Shown here one piece after another: positions 20,284 to 34,600 of a stretch of DNA of 64,000 nucleotides. The first letter of the stretch is position 1. Each line of letters opens with the position of its first letter. Below the pieces are notes generated by a model. That model made no database searches, had not been told where the DNA came from, and saw only the letters and a list, made by a program, of their open reading frames with translations. Origin of the DNA: Chrysoperla carnea (lineage: Eukaryota; Arthropoda; Insecta; Neuroptera; Chrysopidae); assembly GCF_905475395.1 (NCBI RefSeq), contig NC_058341.1:34983501-35047500 (forward strand), read 5' to 3'. The translations under genes and the position numbers were made by a program.

Positions 20284-21119
20284 TACAAATTATGTGTGAT
20301 ATGCCTGCCGATCCATTAGAGTTGCCTTTGACCAAACTTTGGTGCAAAATAACTCCTAAATAAGTGAGGAATTTTAAATTTTGACAAATGGTAGGGCAGT
20401 TTGAAGGTGCGACTTCATTTGATTTCCAATCAAATTAGGAATTTGTAAAAAAAAGTTTTAAGGAAAGGGGAAACCAAGTTTTTTCCCCGGTTAATAATTT
20501 TAAAATATGTAGAAATAATTACCATAAAATTTGATTTTACTAGATTCTTGAATTCATCCTCATCCTCATCATAGTATCTGCAAATATTTAAAGATATTTA
20601 CGGTTTTTCAGTCAATATTATAAAAATCATAAACAAAGTGGAAAAATTAAAAAACAATTTTTTTTATATTTCGAATAATTTATCAATAAATATTATAATT
20701 TAGGTATTTAATCAGAAAGCTATTAGGATATCCTCTAAAGGTCATGTTATCACGGCTTGTTTTTTTGTTAATCATTTTGGAAATAAGGTGTCAAGTTTGG
20801 TTAATTTATTAACTTTTATAAATTAAATGTCTTTTTTTGCTGTTTGTGTAGGAAATCTTTTGAAAACCGTTATATTGCTGAAAGATTTTTAAATTTGTAA
20901 CTCATTTAATATAATTATCAAATGCTATTTTTACTAAAGTGAACCAAAAATTTATAAATGAAAAGATCATTCGACCAAAGATTCGGATTGTATCTTAAAA
21001 CAATCAGGCGAAGCCGGACTTTTAATGAATTAGTTGTTCGTCCTTAGTATGTCGAATTTTGATTTTAGTCTATTTAAATTTGATTGATTTTGAGACAAGA
21101 GATGCATTTAATTAAAGAA
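20284..21119. other. Gene-free AT-rich DNA
   Basis: No supported feature. Confidence 0.4.
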
Positions 21120-21172
21120 TTGATGAGACAAGAGATGCATTTAGACAAGAGATTGTTGAGACAAGAGATGTA
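21105..21172 (+). repeat. GAGACAAGAGATGCATTT direct repeats
   Basis: Three to four imperfect copies of GAGACAAGAGATGCATTT within 80 bases, with variable spacers. Local duplication; no further role visible. Confidence 0.7.
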
Positions 21173-21212
21173 TTTCATGTCTAGACCGTGGTACACTACG
21201 AAATTTTTTAAA

Positions 21213-21712
21213 TGATAGATACGTACTTGAAACTTTGAGAGTGGCTTCTTTTTGACGAGTTTACCAAACTTTTCTCTACGATTTCAAAGAGGCTGCCTTT
21301 TCAAATGAGCATGATGGTGCCATATTTGAGTTATCTTTATGAAAAAACGCAGCAGGGAATTTGCCGGGCACTATGATCATTTGATAACATTAATAATTAT
21401 TAAACAATAAATAATTTTATCCGACAAAAATACAAAACCGATGAGCTTGTCTCACCTCGAACATGCCGTAATTAAGTATTTTTGTTTTTGAATACGTACA
21501 TTGTTCACTTTTGCTGAATTGTTTAATAATTATTAAAGTTATAAAGTGGTCATAGTGTCTGACAAATTTCCTGCTGGGATTTTCAAAACGATAACTCAAA
21601 GTTGACGTCATCATGCTCATTTGAAAACTCTGCCTTTTCGAAAAAATCGTAGACAAAAGCTTGGTAGGCTAGTCACAAGGGAACTATTCACGAAGTTTCA
21701 TGTCTACTCATC
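21213..21712. mobile_element. Fold-back element with arms of about 200 bp
   Basis: 21213-21415 and 21515-21712 are imperfect reverse complements throughout. Matching blocks include TTTTCAAATGAGCATGATG, TTGAGTTATC, AATAATTATTAAACAAT and TCTACGATTT. The spacer is about 100 bases. The minus-strand frame at 21417..21656 follows from this palindrome and is not a gene. Structure fits a fold-back or long-TIR MITE. Confidence 0.8.
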
Positions 21713-22009
21713 TATTATCTAGAGATTACTCCAGTTTCCAAAGAAAAAGTATCGAGAAAATTTCAAATCGAGAAATTTCATTTTGAAAGATGTTTCCGTA
21801 AAAGCTGAAGCATGAACTTTTTTCTGTATTCAAACAGGTGACTTATAAAGATGGCTCAAAATAATTTTCTTCTTTTTAGCTCATGATTTACTTAATTTTA
21901 AAGAGGGAAAATTTTTCGAATATGCCAGTGTTTTTACTATTTATATATATTTCGTAATTATTTTTCCTAACGTTTTTTCGAATATCATTATGCAGTAATG
22001 ATTTTTTTA

Positions 22010-22597
22010 TTAAGGTATTTCCAGCATGGTATCTGCAGTTCCTATGCTAAAGCTATGGTTAAAATTTTTTTCGACATAATTTAACGAAAAATTAAATTTA
22101 AGAATTTAACAAGTGAAAACAAACAATTGACTGAGTTAATTGTTGAAATACCATGTATAGGCAGTGTTGATAACTCTGTCACATTTCACATACATACATA
22201 TCTGACATATTTAACTGATATTCTCATATAATGCGCAAGTGTTGATGCGCACTCGTTTGTTTTTTTGACGTCACGTAAATAACAAAAGATACTCACTTTG
22301 ATATTAATACATACTATAAAATTTGTACCTAATTAACGCCCTCGTGGGTAAACAGTGATGTTTACAAAAAAATGTTTCAAACAAAAGTTGTTTATTTTTT
22401 TGTAAGGAACATTTTTTACATTTAAACTTTTATTCTATCTCTAACGGTTTACAAGATGGGTACTACGGACCCATGACCCAATTGACCCATGTTGCTCATT
22501 TACGAACTTGACCTCACTTTTTACGTCCTAAACACGCTGTAAAAATTTCAGCTTGATATCTCTTTTCGTTTTTGAGTAATCGTGACCACAGACGGAC

Positions 22598-22629
<32 letters not shown>

Positions 22630-23180
22630 GGACGGACAACCGGAAATGGATTAATTAGGTGATTTTATGAACACCTATACCAATTTTTTTTTTGTAGCAT
22701 CAATATTTTTAGGCGTTACAAACTTGGGACTAAACTTATAATACTATGTATATTTCATATATACATGGTATAATAATGCTTACTATTAATTCCCAAAGTT
22801 TCAGAAATTTTGACCGTTTAAAATGGGAAATAATTATGCCAACGTCCCAATTTCGATCAATTTACGTCAAAATTAATATCTCGAAAGTGAAAATTAATTT
22901 CTAAATTTTTTTTTTAGAATTTTATTGTATAAACATTTTTTTCTACTTTTTCTTCAATATATAATAATATCATAAAAAATAGTTGGAGAGACCGGACATT
23001 TTACATGCTTTAAATGGAACATGAACCTCAAAATCGCGAACTTTGTCTTTAAATATCTCGCGATCTAAACGGCCAAAAATTATGAAATTTTAGGAATTCA
23101 TAAATAAAGCTATTATAAACCCGAGAAAAAAAATTCGGCCAAATCTGTCGAAAAGTGATTTCATGCTGGAACTACCTTAA
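22010..23180. mobile_element. Element A, copy 2, interrupted by element B
   Basis: Same terminal motifs as copy 1 (TTAAGGTATTTCCAGCATGG left; CATGCTGGAACTACCTTAA right). The left part stops at AAGAATTTAA (22109), the unrelated element B follows, and the right part resumes at TAATAATGCTTACTATTAAT (22771) exactly where copy 1 is continuous. The interior is near-identical to copy 1, so both are fairly young. Confidence 0.85.
22110..22770 (+). mobile_element. Element B, copy 2, nested in element A
   Basis: CAAGTGAAAACAAACAATTG to ATACATGGTA, with TAA on both sides (22107-22109 and 22771-22773), while the uninterrupted site in element A copy 1 has a single TAA. This defines the element's exact ends and a 3-bp TAA target duplication, as for PIF/Harbinger (Tourist-type) insertions. 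A (GGAC)n tract lies at about 22593-22636. Confidence 0.85.
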
Positions 23181-24299
23181 AACTGTAGTTAAATTTAAAA
23201 ACTGTAGTTAATTAAAATAAGTCACGATATAACAACTAACAGAGTTAATTGTTGTAATTACTGCTTGCATGGCATTGAATGTTGTTATAATGTAACAACA
23301 GAAAATAATATATGTTAAGTAAAAGGTTTTGCTGGCAAATGTTGCAAACTCACAATTTTTTTAAAGAATATCTTAAGCATATATTTAAGAAATAGATTCG
23401 TTGTGAAAAAAAATGGTCTTGAACACTGCCCTGGAAAACTAAAATGTAATTTGTTTCTTTCTTGGTTTACAAATTAATACTATTAAATTTCAATATGTCA
23501 GAAATCAATCCATAATCTTTCGTCAGCTATCGTGATAGTTGACGAAAGTAAGGTAAGTAATAATTTTGTGAGATCAAAGTATAAAATAAATTATAAATTT
23601 TAATTATAACTACGTGTTTTCAACATCAAACTTTGCTAAAAATAAATTTGATTATATATTTTGTCTACAATTTTACATAATTATCAAGGTTTTAATAAAT
23701 AAAGTTCAGTCTGTTGTTTAGGATATGTTTTATTATTCTGTAGTGGTAGGCCGGAAATCGTACCAGTTTTTTTGTTTTTTATTGCTAAATTGTAACTAAA
23801 AATATATATTAGGTGCTTCTTTAATTAAAAATAATTTATTCTTAAATTTTAGCTAATTTTAATTATCGTTAATTTGTCTTCTTATTTTTAGAAGAACTTA
23901 AAAAACGTTAGACAATACTATGACACGTTTTTTTCAATAGGAACTCCCAAATGTCAAACAATTTTCATTAATTTGTATTTTAATTTTTATATTTCGTATT
24001 ATTGAAATTATTCCCTAAATAGCTTTTAGAAGCATTCTCTTTTGTTCAAGCTAAGAATATTCGGACATTAAAGCTATTACTATAAAATTATAATTATAAG
24101 AGTATTTTTAAGCTTCGGAAAGAAAAAGCAGAGAGTAGCTTTTACCACTTTAATTAGTTTTAGAAGCAGTATGCAGTTTTTGTTATATTGATGTTTAAAA
24201 TTCTTTTGTGGACCTTTTGGTGACAAATTTTACAGAAAAATGGAACTAAGAGATATTTTATTGTTTTTAGTATTCTTTTTAGTCTAAGAGACGGTATAA
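23181..24299. other. Gene-free AT-rich DNA with one short palindrome
   Basis: The only structure is a 32-base near-perfect palindrome at 23517..23548 (CTTTCGTCAGCTATC against GATAGTTGACGAAAG). Confidence 0.45.
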
Positions 24300-24345
24300 G
24301 GTCGATCTTTACCCATCTGATGACCACATGAGACATATTTTTTAT
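24300..24345. mobile_element. Solo end related to the element at 646..1165
   Basis: GTCGATCTTTACCCATCTGATGACC followed by TTTTTTATGAA parallels the terminal repeat of 646..1165 with several mismatches. No partner end found nearby. Probably a remnant. Confidence 0.4.
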
Positions 24346-27300
24346 GAAGTTTTATTGATTGATAAACACGTCGATGATAGCTTGTCTATCGAGAAGCGTT
24401 TATGTCTATTTTTAATTAAATTATTTTATTTAATTTATTTTTCGTGACGCTTTTTTCAGGCCAGCTTATACCTTTATTTTCGTAATTAAATTATTTTTCT
24501 TTTTGATATCTTTCTGCAATATCAGATTCTTTTAATTCGCACAATTAAGCCCCATGCATTCTTTACAATTTTCAGCGTACTATTTAAAAGAAAATTTAAT
24601 CTACATTCTTTCAACTGTTTCGGAATGAAAAATTTGATTCTCTACAAAAAGCTTTTTATAAAATTTCTTGAAATTTTTCTTAATAATATATTTGGAAAAA
24701 ACGCCAAAAAGGGTATTAGGAAATACAAGCGCATAATCATCCTAAATGATTATTTTCAGTTTCACTTTAAAGTCGATCAAATTATAAATTATTCTTCGGT
24801 TTTTTAAGTCCTTTAAAAACACACCGGTAAAAAAACATTATTTTTTTGGAAAACCGATTAAAATTTATTATTTGAATACGATTTGAACTGTCATTGAAAA
24901 GTCATAATTACAATTAAAATGCTGGTGTATGATTTTTTTGTACTATACAGAAATATAATTAGTTTGTTAACGATGTATGAAGTATTTAATATTTTTCATC
25001 CTAATTAAGTTATATAATAATTATTTTCTGGTATGATGACTTTGGAAGTTCAAGTGTAATTCTTTTTACTAACTACGTATAGTAAGTATATGGTTTATGC
25101 TTTATTATGGCTAGTAATAAGTATAGTAATTAAACTTTGATATTAACAGATTTGCAATCTTATGTAGATATAATTTTTTTTCAACAAATGATTTTGTATT
25201 GTTAATTTTAATTTTCCTTCAATTAATTGATAGATGATTTTTGTTTCTATATCTTTGCTTATTTTGTCCATGAACTTTCATTACAAAATGGACTTCCTAT
25301 CTAAAGCAATGTTGCAAAATTTATAATTTTAATAAGTTGAATCTTTATGATTATTTATGTCTACCTTTTTGAAGTTTGTTAGAATGTTTCGTTTTGCACG
25401 GTTTTGTGATCCGTAAGAAATTTATATTATTTACATAGTATACTAAGTTTAGTTTCAAGTTTATAACGCTTAGAAATATTGACGAAAAATATTTTTTTTA
25501 TATGCATTAAAAAAATCAAAAACAAAAAGAGATATCGATATTTTATGGTGAACTCTGAATGGAAAAACAGAATTGAGAGAAATGGGAAATACTATTTCAG
25601 AATGATTGGTTATGCAAAAAGGATCTTTTCGATTGTTCAATATTGAGAAAAGGTCACATATTTTATTTGATTGGATAATAAAATATTCGATAAAAATATA
25701 GCAATTTATGCAAGATTAATGAAAGAGATGACTGACTGTTTTTTTATTCTCTCCTTAAATCGTGTGTTTTGTTATTTGGTAATTACTTTATACGCATTCA
25801 ACCATAACTTGAAAACTTATTAACTTGGTAATTTCAAGATGTCATAATAATTTTATTACGTATAGACAGAATCGATAAAATATTATGTTAGCATATCTTA
25901 TATTAATGAGTTTTTAAAAGATATACTTATAAGGGGCATGAACTCTTTACAATAGCGAGATGGTATCGATGACTTCGCTTACATGATCTGTATACTAGGT
26001 GTGCAATTTTTCGAAAATATTTGAAGGAAGAGGTTTAAACCACGTACAATTTCCTTAAAAATTCGAATGCGGCAAGCCGGCATTAAATACATAAACCTGA
26101 TTGGTCGATTTTTGTGTTACAAAAATAAGTTCAGGCTCTGAACTCAACTTTTTTACATAAAGTTTAATTTACTAGGTATATTGAATTCACATGCTTTTTT
26201 CCCGAGTTTATCTTTAATGAACTTTTCTTTAATGAATATTTTTTTCGAGATCTTTTCTTGATACTAGCTTGGAAACATACAACATTGAAACATTGTACTT
26301 AACGTTTTAAGTCGTTTGATAGTTTAAAATACGCGATATTGAATTATGGTGGAAGCGACTTGAAGAACATTATCTTCACCTATCGCAGAATTTCTTGCTA
26401 GCTAGAGAAAGTGTGAAGGTAGCTTTAGAACTACAAAAAATTAAGATTTAAAACATTGAGCAGAAAAGCCTTCTTAATAGTCCATAATAAAGTTAAGTTT
26501 CCACATTTCTCCCTTTTCGGTATTAAAGAAATTTGAAGTTTTAACCGGGGTTAAAGTGTCACATTTATGGAAATAGATTTTTCGTTAGAAGAAAGTTATT
26601 GACCATATAATACGGGAAAAATGGCAGAAAGTTTGCAAACGGTAAAAGGTTTAAAAAATAAAGTGCTTTGTAAAAAATAAATCCAGTTTAAAATATAATC
26701 TTTTCGACATTTGAAAACTTTCTGATACTCTTTTTACGCATACTGTATTACTATCGTCAAAAAATAAGGAAATCGAAAAATTCGATTTCCATAAATTCGA
26801 CACACGAGCTGTAATTAAAATTAAAATTTCTTTATTACCAATTTTTATCAATTCCCAAAAAGGTTGATGTAAAGAATGGTAGAAATGTAGCTTTATTATA
26901 ACCTCACAGTCTATAAAGTTTCAGTAAGATAACAATTTTTCTTCTCAGATTTGCGTTAAATCTTATACAAGCTTAACGTACTCAGGTTTAATATCTTAAA
27001 ACTCACTCAAAACATTTCGGTTCATTAAAATAAGCATAAACATTTTAAATTTAAAAAGTGCCTTTTGCTTAAATTTATTTTAGATTTACCATTCTTGGTT
27101 AGATCTTTGGATGCTTGATTGAAACGTATAATTAAATTGTAACTGAACTTTAATATCATAATTGTTTTATGGTTTTATAAAATGTTTGTTAAGATTTCAA
27201 AATAAATTGTCTTTTTTTATATTTTGAATACAAATTAAAAATCCATTATTATAAAAATAATAATTACTCAACAATATAAGAGACTATGACATATTTCAAT

Positions 27301-30300
27301 TACTTAAAACAACCTTCATACCGAGCAAAAAAATTTTATTGCAGATTATGGACCTCTATTTGCTTCAATAAAATTATTAGAATAATACATGAATCAAAGT
27401 ATTTTGAAAAACAATCGATCAAAATATAATATCAAATACAGGTGTGGAAAATTCAAGCGTAGGAAAAATATTTTCAATCAAAAGTTTGACAAAAAAAAAG
27501 AATCTGTAAAAAATATGTCCTTTCATTAAAATGCTGATTTCTGTTTGAACTTGAAGGGACACCGTATAAAATATTGCGGCATGGATGAGAAAACCATTAA
27601 AGTCTTAAATTTCTATTAAGTTTTCACGACAAGAGGACGAATAACTCAATATCACGCTAACCGATTTCGATTATTCTTTTTTTAGTGACAAATTTGTTAG
27701 TGTACTTCAGATTCACTAAAAATCACAAAATAAAAAAAAAACTTTTACCAAAGAGAAAACTGACTTCAAAAGAAAAACTTTTCCAAAACAAATTAATATG
27801 CACTAAGAAGTAAAAAAATAACGATAATATCATGTAGTTAGAATTATTGTTATTTTTGGAGTCAGTGTCTTTTGAAGTCAGTTTTCTTTTTTTATTTGTT
27901 CATTCCGTTTTCGAAATATTGAGATGGAAAATTATTAAGTAAAAAATTCATTCTGTATATTACATTTGTTGTATAAGTAATAAAACAATAATTGTTTTTG
28001 TACAAATGTAATTAACTATAGTTTGCATCAGGAAAATAATAATATATGTAAAACAATAATTTAACACTGTTTTGTAGGATAGTCAAGATAAAATGACAAA
28101 AATAGTAACTTGTAAATTATTTTTTAACTAAATATGGGCGTTAATTTATGATATATAATAATAATATAAATTAATTAGTTTTATTTATAGATTAAATTTA
28201 ATTAATTTAACTATAGTTAATTTTACTATTTTTTATACGGAACAACTTTAAAGGACAAATTTTAAAATATTCAAAAATAAACAGGCATATTAAAATGTAA
28301 TAATAAAAAAAAAATCAAAAATATTTTTTCTGAAAATTTTAAAAATAGTTTAAAGTTTTTTTTTTTTAGTTTTTATAGATCTGAGCGGGTATAATTCTAA
28401 TACGATCTTTCTAATGTTCTTTTAGAAAAATATTTTTATTTATTTAAACGGTTATTAATACAGATATATCCATTAAAACTTAAAAGTTTGGAAACAAAAT
28501 TTTAAAGTAAAAATAGTTTCGGAACAAAACGAAATTTTGTTTACAAAACCTTGAATATTATTTATGCAATTTTGTAGTATTACAAATATTTTAGAATTAT
28601 TACAATAATTTTTATAATCTTACGTGAATACTTGTAATATTCTTTATTAACACTTGAAAATATTCTTAACAGTGAATTTGATAAATTTGAAAATTTGAAA
28701 GTTTTTCAGGTTTTTTTTGCATATGGCTGTAAGAAGTGGATGTTAAATTGTCTAAAATAATTCTTATATAAGATTCAGTAAATTCGTATCATACTATTTA
28801 ATATGTTGAATAAAATTAATTTCCACTTTCTTCATTTAAAAATGAAAAAAAATTGATTTTTGTACTTTTACAATAAATAATGGACTTTTATCTATCAATT
28901 GTTTAAAATAAAACAATACACATTTAAACTACAATTGAAGGATACTCAATGTTTATTTTTTACTTTAAGAACAATTAAATTTAATTACCATAAAAAATAA
29001 ACGGAGAATTATTTTTATAAATATCAGTTTTTATATTGCAAACCATGAAAATAACTTGTCGGCGTTCTTTCAAAAGATTATAACAAAAACTACACATTGC
29101 CAGGCAGCAGCCTAAGGTAACACTGGATTTTTTACCCTTAAATATGAAAAAAAAATTGATAAGTGGTTAATACTGATACTACCAATATAGCTATTTACTG
29201 ACAGTAAAAAGGAATGTATGATTTTTTAAAACGTAGCTTTTATATAATCGATTTTTTACGTGATTTAAAAAAAATTTTTAAAATTTCTCCGTGTATTAAT
29301 AAATAAATGACAGATTTTAATATTTCTATGTTTCTGACATATTACGTAAAATATTTATTTGAAATTTTACTCAAAAGTACAGGGTAAAAAGATGGGTGAA
29401 AGGAGAAAAATCATTAAACTAGAATCTATACCTTTTAGCTTTGTTCAAATATATTTTCTTACAGATTTTTTTTTATAAAACCGCCACGGAATAAATATCA
29501 CCTCAAATTTCTTTTACTTTCCTTGTATTACAAGAAATAATACGTTGATATTTACTGGGTACAACTGCATAACGGGAACTTGGTTTATGGGAAAACGTTG
29601 GAACCAAGACCGTTTTCTGGTATTATAACTTTTTTCTCGTATTATACGTTGTATTTAGATGGTTGTCTGACAAGGTTGGTATAGATACTCTTGAAGTCAT
29701 CTCTTGGACTAAAACTGGCTTAATTCGTACATAAATTGAAATGATTGATTAATACTGGAGCCTTCAATGATTAAATTAAGATTGAGATGCTCTGAGATCT
29801 ATCTTGTAGAAAACAGAGATTATTTGTTGTCTTTTTTTACAGTTGGTTATCATCGATTTACGATTAGACCTATCCATATGGTACCAATACTGATAATTAC
29901 CTCGTGATATCACACAATGACTACAATTATAATAAAACATGTTCATCTAATAACGATAAAATTGTAGATTGATCAATTATCTTCATGTATAGATAATTAA
30001 AATAAAGTTATAAAACATACCTTGGTATCTATTTGGTACGTACTACCAACTTTCTTATTATTTCTTATTATTAAACAAATACAAACGAAAACAAACTCAT
30101 CATATTAAATTATTTAATTAAATTAAAAAACAACCAGTGGTGGGTATTCTCTTTAGGGGCCAGGCAAATAACTTCCTGGCATATTATAAGCATAATATGC
30201 ATACTTAAAAAAGTCTCTTATGTGCTTTTTTTGTGTAGTTCTGAGCTATCAGAGAGTGAATTGTTCGAATTATGTCACCATTGAAAGCAAATTCAATGTC

Positions 30301-31106
30301 ACAGTGATACACGATGGGGCCTAACGAATGAAAATTGAAACAATTTGTTATTATATTTGCAAATGGCTAATCATCTACCTTCTATCTTTAATGAAAATCA
30401 TCATGCCACACTTTTTCGATGGTTCTAAAAAGCCGATGTACCATACAACAATCGTCCATTGATTGTGCCCCGTCGATCAACGCTGTGATCATTATTTTCC
30501 TTTGAATAATTACGTATTAGTTAGAGTTATTTAAGCGTTATCATACCATAACAACTAATTTGGAAATTTTATAGCAATATTTACAATTTTCTGTTAACAA
30601 AATTTTTAAAAAGAATTTATAAAACATCGCCAGAAGTTAAATTTGTTATAAAACAATTTGAGATAAATATATTGATTTTCTTGTTTTTTATTACTTGGTG
30701 TGAAATACTTTTTTAAGTTCAAGTACATGAATGATGGTTCAAGTACATGGATGAAGTTGGTTTTCGAAAACTTTTAGAACACACAGAGGATTAAACAGAA
30801 GGGACGTTACTTCTATGAATCGCCATTATAATTTCATATAAAACTACGCCGCGCAGGAAATAGACGGGCAATTAACTTAATCGTTAGTAACTTCCTTGTA
30901 ATTTAATCAATTTTTAATTTAATTTTCACTGTTTATTGTGGTATTAAGTCTAGTTTGTTGTGCTATGTGACAAATTCAGTACAATTTATCTACCCATCCA
31001 AGATTAATAATTAATTCAAATTTAATTTTAAATTAGCCATTCAAATAATAACAGTAGGTAATCAATAATCATCTAACTACTATTATGTTAAATAATAACT
31101 TTTAAA
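24346..31106. other. Gene-free AT-rich DNA (probable intron or intergenic)
   Basis: 6.8 kb without a supported gene, RNA or complex repeat. Frames such as 24625..24807 and 26651..26851 are lysine-, asparagine- and phenylalanine-rich chance frames. If the exon at 19399 is real, this lies in its first intron. Confidence 0.45.
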
Positions 31107-31624
31107 CAAGTGAAAACAAACAATTGACTGAGTTAATTGTTGAAATACCATGTATAGACAGTGTTGATCACATTACACATAAGTAAATGTCACACATGTA
31201 TAACTGATATAGCTATAACATACATACTATATAATTTGCGCTCTCACGGGTAAACAGTGATGTTTACGAAAAACAAAAGTTGTCAATTTTTTTATAAGAA
31301 ACAATTTTTACATTTAAACTTTTGTTCTATCTCTATCGGTTTACAAGATGGGTCCTAGGCTCATTTACGAACTTGACCTAACTTTTTACAACTTCAGAAC
31401 GCTATAAAAATTTCATCTTGATATCTCTTTTCGTTTTTGAGTAATCGTGATGACAGACGGACAGACAGACGACAGACGACAGACAGACAACCGGAAATGG
31501 ACTAATTAGGTGAATTATGAACACCTATACCAAAGTTTTGTTCGTAGCATCAATATTTTTAAGCGTTACAAACTTGGGACTAAACTTAATGATTTATATG
31601 TATATTTCATATACATGCATGGTA
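31107..31624 (+). mobile_element. Element B, copy 3
   Basis: CAAGTGAAAACAAACAATTG to TGCATGGTA, same internal order as the other copies but about 145 bases shorter than copy 2, including a missing segment before the GACAGACGG tract. TAAA-type flanks on both sides agree with the TAA target seen in the nested copy. Confidence 0.8.
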
Positions 31625-34600
31625 TAAAAATGAACTTTGTGGAATGATAGTCATTTTGCATTTTAAAAACCTCAAATGATAAAGATCAAATAAGTCATGA
31701 GTATATCGATTTCATTTTCCGGAGGAGAATCAATAACTTGTTAACAGGATGTTAAAAAAAGTATTCCAACATATGAGAAAATATTAATTTATTCATAAGA
31801 ATTATAATTTATATTTATTTAGATTACTTATTATTATTATTGTATTTATTCTTACATGTGATCTTACATAAAATTATTATATTAATGTAATGAAATAAAT
31901 ACATTTTTTTGTTTTTGTTTTTATTAAATAAATAAATAATCTATATCGTTAATAATCTTCTTATTCTGTTATAATACAGGAAATACAAATCTTATCCGTA
32001 TAGGTTTTTTATTTTTAATAAAAACTGTTCAATAATTATGTTTATGCAATAATTTTTGATGCTATTTACACGGTGAATTCTTGTTAACACGTAAATGTTA
32101 ACATGTAAACCATCACCTGGATATTTTGTCATATATGTATATTTAGAGCGATCAGTACGCTTTTTGATACCGTATTTTTGGGTATAGCTCTGAAATTTTG
32201 CATATATTTTCAGCAACTATAAAATTAAATTATACTCGATTTGAATCAATGTTTTTGTTGACGGAAATTTATATATGGACCCATTAAATGGTTATCTAAT
32301 TAAAAAAAATGAAATGAATTAGTGATCGATATATGATTTCCAAATATTGCGGCCATGTATACGGCATCCAAAAGGCTTATGTACGTGTGCTTTTCGCCGA
32401 CTAATGTATTGGGATGTAGTTGTCAAATTTTAGGTGGAATATAGCTCTTTGTTTTCGGTTATGGCACTGTACATCAATGGTGGAATATAATTCGCTGAAA
32501 AACTTGTAACAAAATAAAAAAAAAATAGTTTATACGTTTGATTAGGAAGGTCGAAAATACTCTTGCCGGATCAAAATACTTTTGAATTTCAACCAAATCC
32601 AACGGGAATCAATATAAGTCAGTCCAACATCACACTTGACACGGTATTTTTGTTCCTAAAATGAGTTTTGATCAATTTTGAAAATTACTGATCGGTTTAA
32701 CCGAGAGTTTAAACAGTACCAGATAATAAATTACTCTTTGATGACAATGCGAGCTTTTAAAAACAAAGTCAATTAATGTCAGGTCAACCGTATCATAAGA
32801 TAAAATTTCGAATTATTTTCTACTCGATATTAGTAAAATGAAAATCTTTAGGCAAAATATTAGAAAATTGATTAAATAATTAATTTAATTTTTGCAAGTC
32901 TAATACTTATTTTAAAAGAATGCCAATTGGCTAATCAAAGTAATACTAAGATATTTTAATGTTTAAAAATACAAAATATGGTATTTCTCTAACAAATATT
33001 TATTATAAACCAGGTACAGAAAATTAAACTAACCTACTAAAATTTATCCGAAAGCTACTGGTCTGATGTTTAATGGGTGTTTTCAAAATGAGTGATTAAT
33101 AAAAAGCTTACGTTATGAATATATTTTATGTCAATTTGCATAGTGATCATATCCAGTTATAATTGTCACCAAATTTTTAATTCTTGATGAAGATTAGAAG
33201 TTTCAAAACGTTAATCGTCAAATATTTTCTGAATACTGCATGAGTTTATAATGAATGGAGAGAGCAATAAATAAATCAATCAAGAATGTTTTCCTATATA
33301 ATCTTGATATGTAAGTAATTTTTGAGGTGATTTACATCTAAAATTCACGTGGAAATGATATGAAAGTTTTTATTTGTACGTTAACGAGTAAATAGCAATA
33401 GCTTTAATCATGGAGAGATTTAAATTTTCTATTTTTTATTGAAAAAAATTAGATTATTATTTCGTAATATAGGGTCTTCCAATGAGAGTGAGACTTTCTA
33501 AAATTTAAATCAAATAATTAAAATTCAATGTATTCAAGTAAATTGTGCCTTATTTTTTTGTTTGGACATTGAAGTTATGTTGCTAGCAAAATATTGTTGA
33601 AAGATTCACTACACCTTTTTTGTACAGGCCAGAATTTCGAAGATTTTCAATTACACCAATTCTATGACGAATTATTTGTTGCATGTTGATTTTTGGGTCT
33701 TAAAATTTTTTAAAATTATTTATATCATGTTAAGTTTTTAGATAAATTCAAAAAAAATAGCTCAATACAAAGAAAATAATAATACATTTAAAGAAAATAA
33801 CCAAATTAGTTTAACTTTTTCGAATTAGAAAAAAAAAACGAATGAAGTGCTATTAAATGAGTCGTGGTCAACATTTTTATGAAATTTTATTTACAAAAAA
33901 TTTCAATATCTGCACTTTAAAATAATTCACAATTTACTTTTAAACGTTGATCCGTTTTCTTCGGTATTTAAAGTGTATCGTTCTTATTGAAATACCTTAT
34001 ATTTAAATAGGGAGATAAAAAGATTGACGATTACTTTCATATATGAGGATATGATCAAATTAAATTAAATTTTTTTCTTATAATTATAAAAACCTACCAA
34101 TTATAGGCTATTTTTAATAATCACTTCTGAAATTACATTTTTTATGGTACATTGATTAAAAATTTTTTTAATAAGGTAAAATTTAGCAAATGATATCTAA
34201 TTTGTCTTATAATTTTATTTCCGTAGCAAATCATAATTTCAAAATTATGATTTATAAACATATATGAAAAAATTAATCTAGAGAAAAATCCAAATTTCTA
34301 GGGTTTGGACTCTGAAAATTTGTATGTGGGTTTCTTTGACGCTATAGAAGAGTCTTATGAATTTTTGAAAATTTAAATCCTAAGATGGTGAAAAACTACT
34401 TAAGTGATAAAAAAATTCTTTTTACCTATAGAATGTTACATTATTAGCGGGTAAAATGGGCTGTATTTTATTTTCAAAAAATTAAAACCTCCTGTCACAA
34501 ATTCATATATAAATGCAAGAATAATTCAGTTAAAGTATATTTAAGTAATTTTTTTAAAAATGAATAATATTTTTATTAATTATTGATGAAAAATAGTTGA

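Noticed and set aside
22585..22640. Regular (GGAC)n units as a possible CRISPR-like or satellite array
   Set aside because: Units have no spacers and sit inside element B; this is a microsatellite in a eukaryotic repeat.
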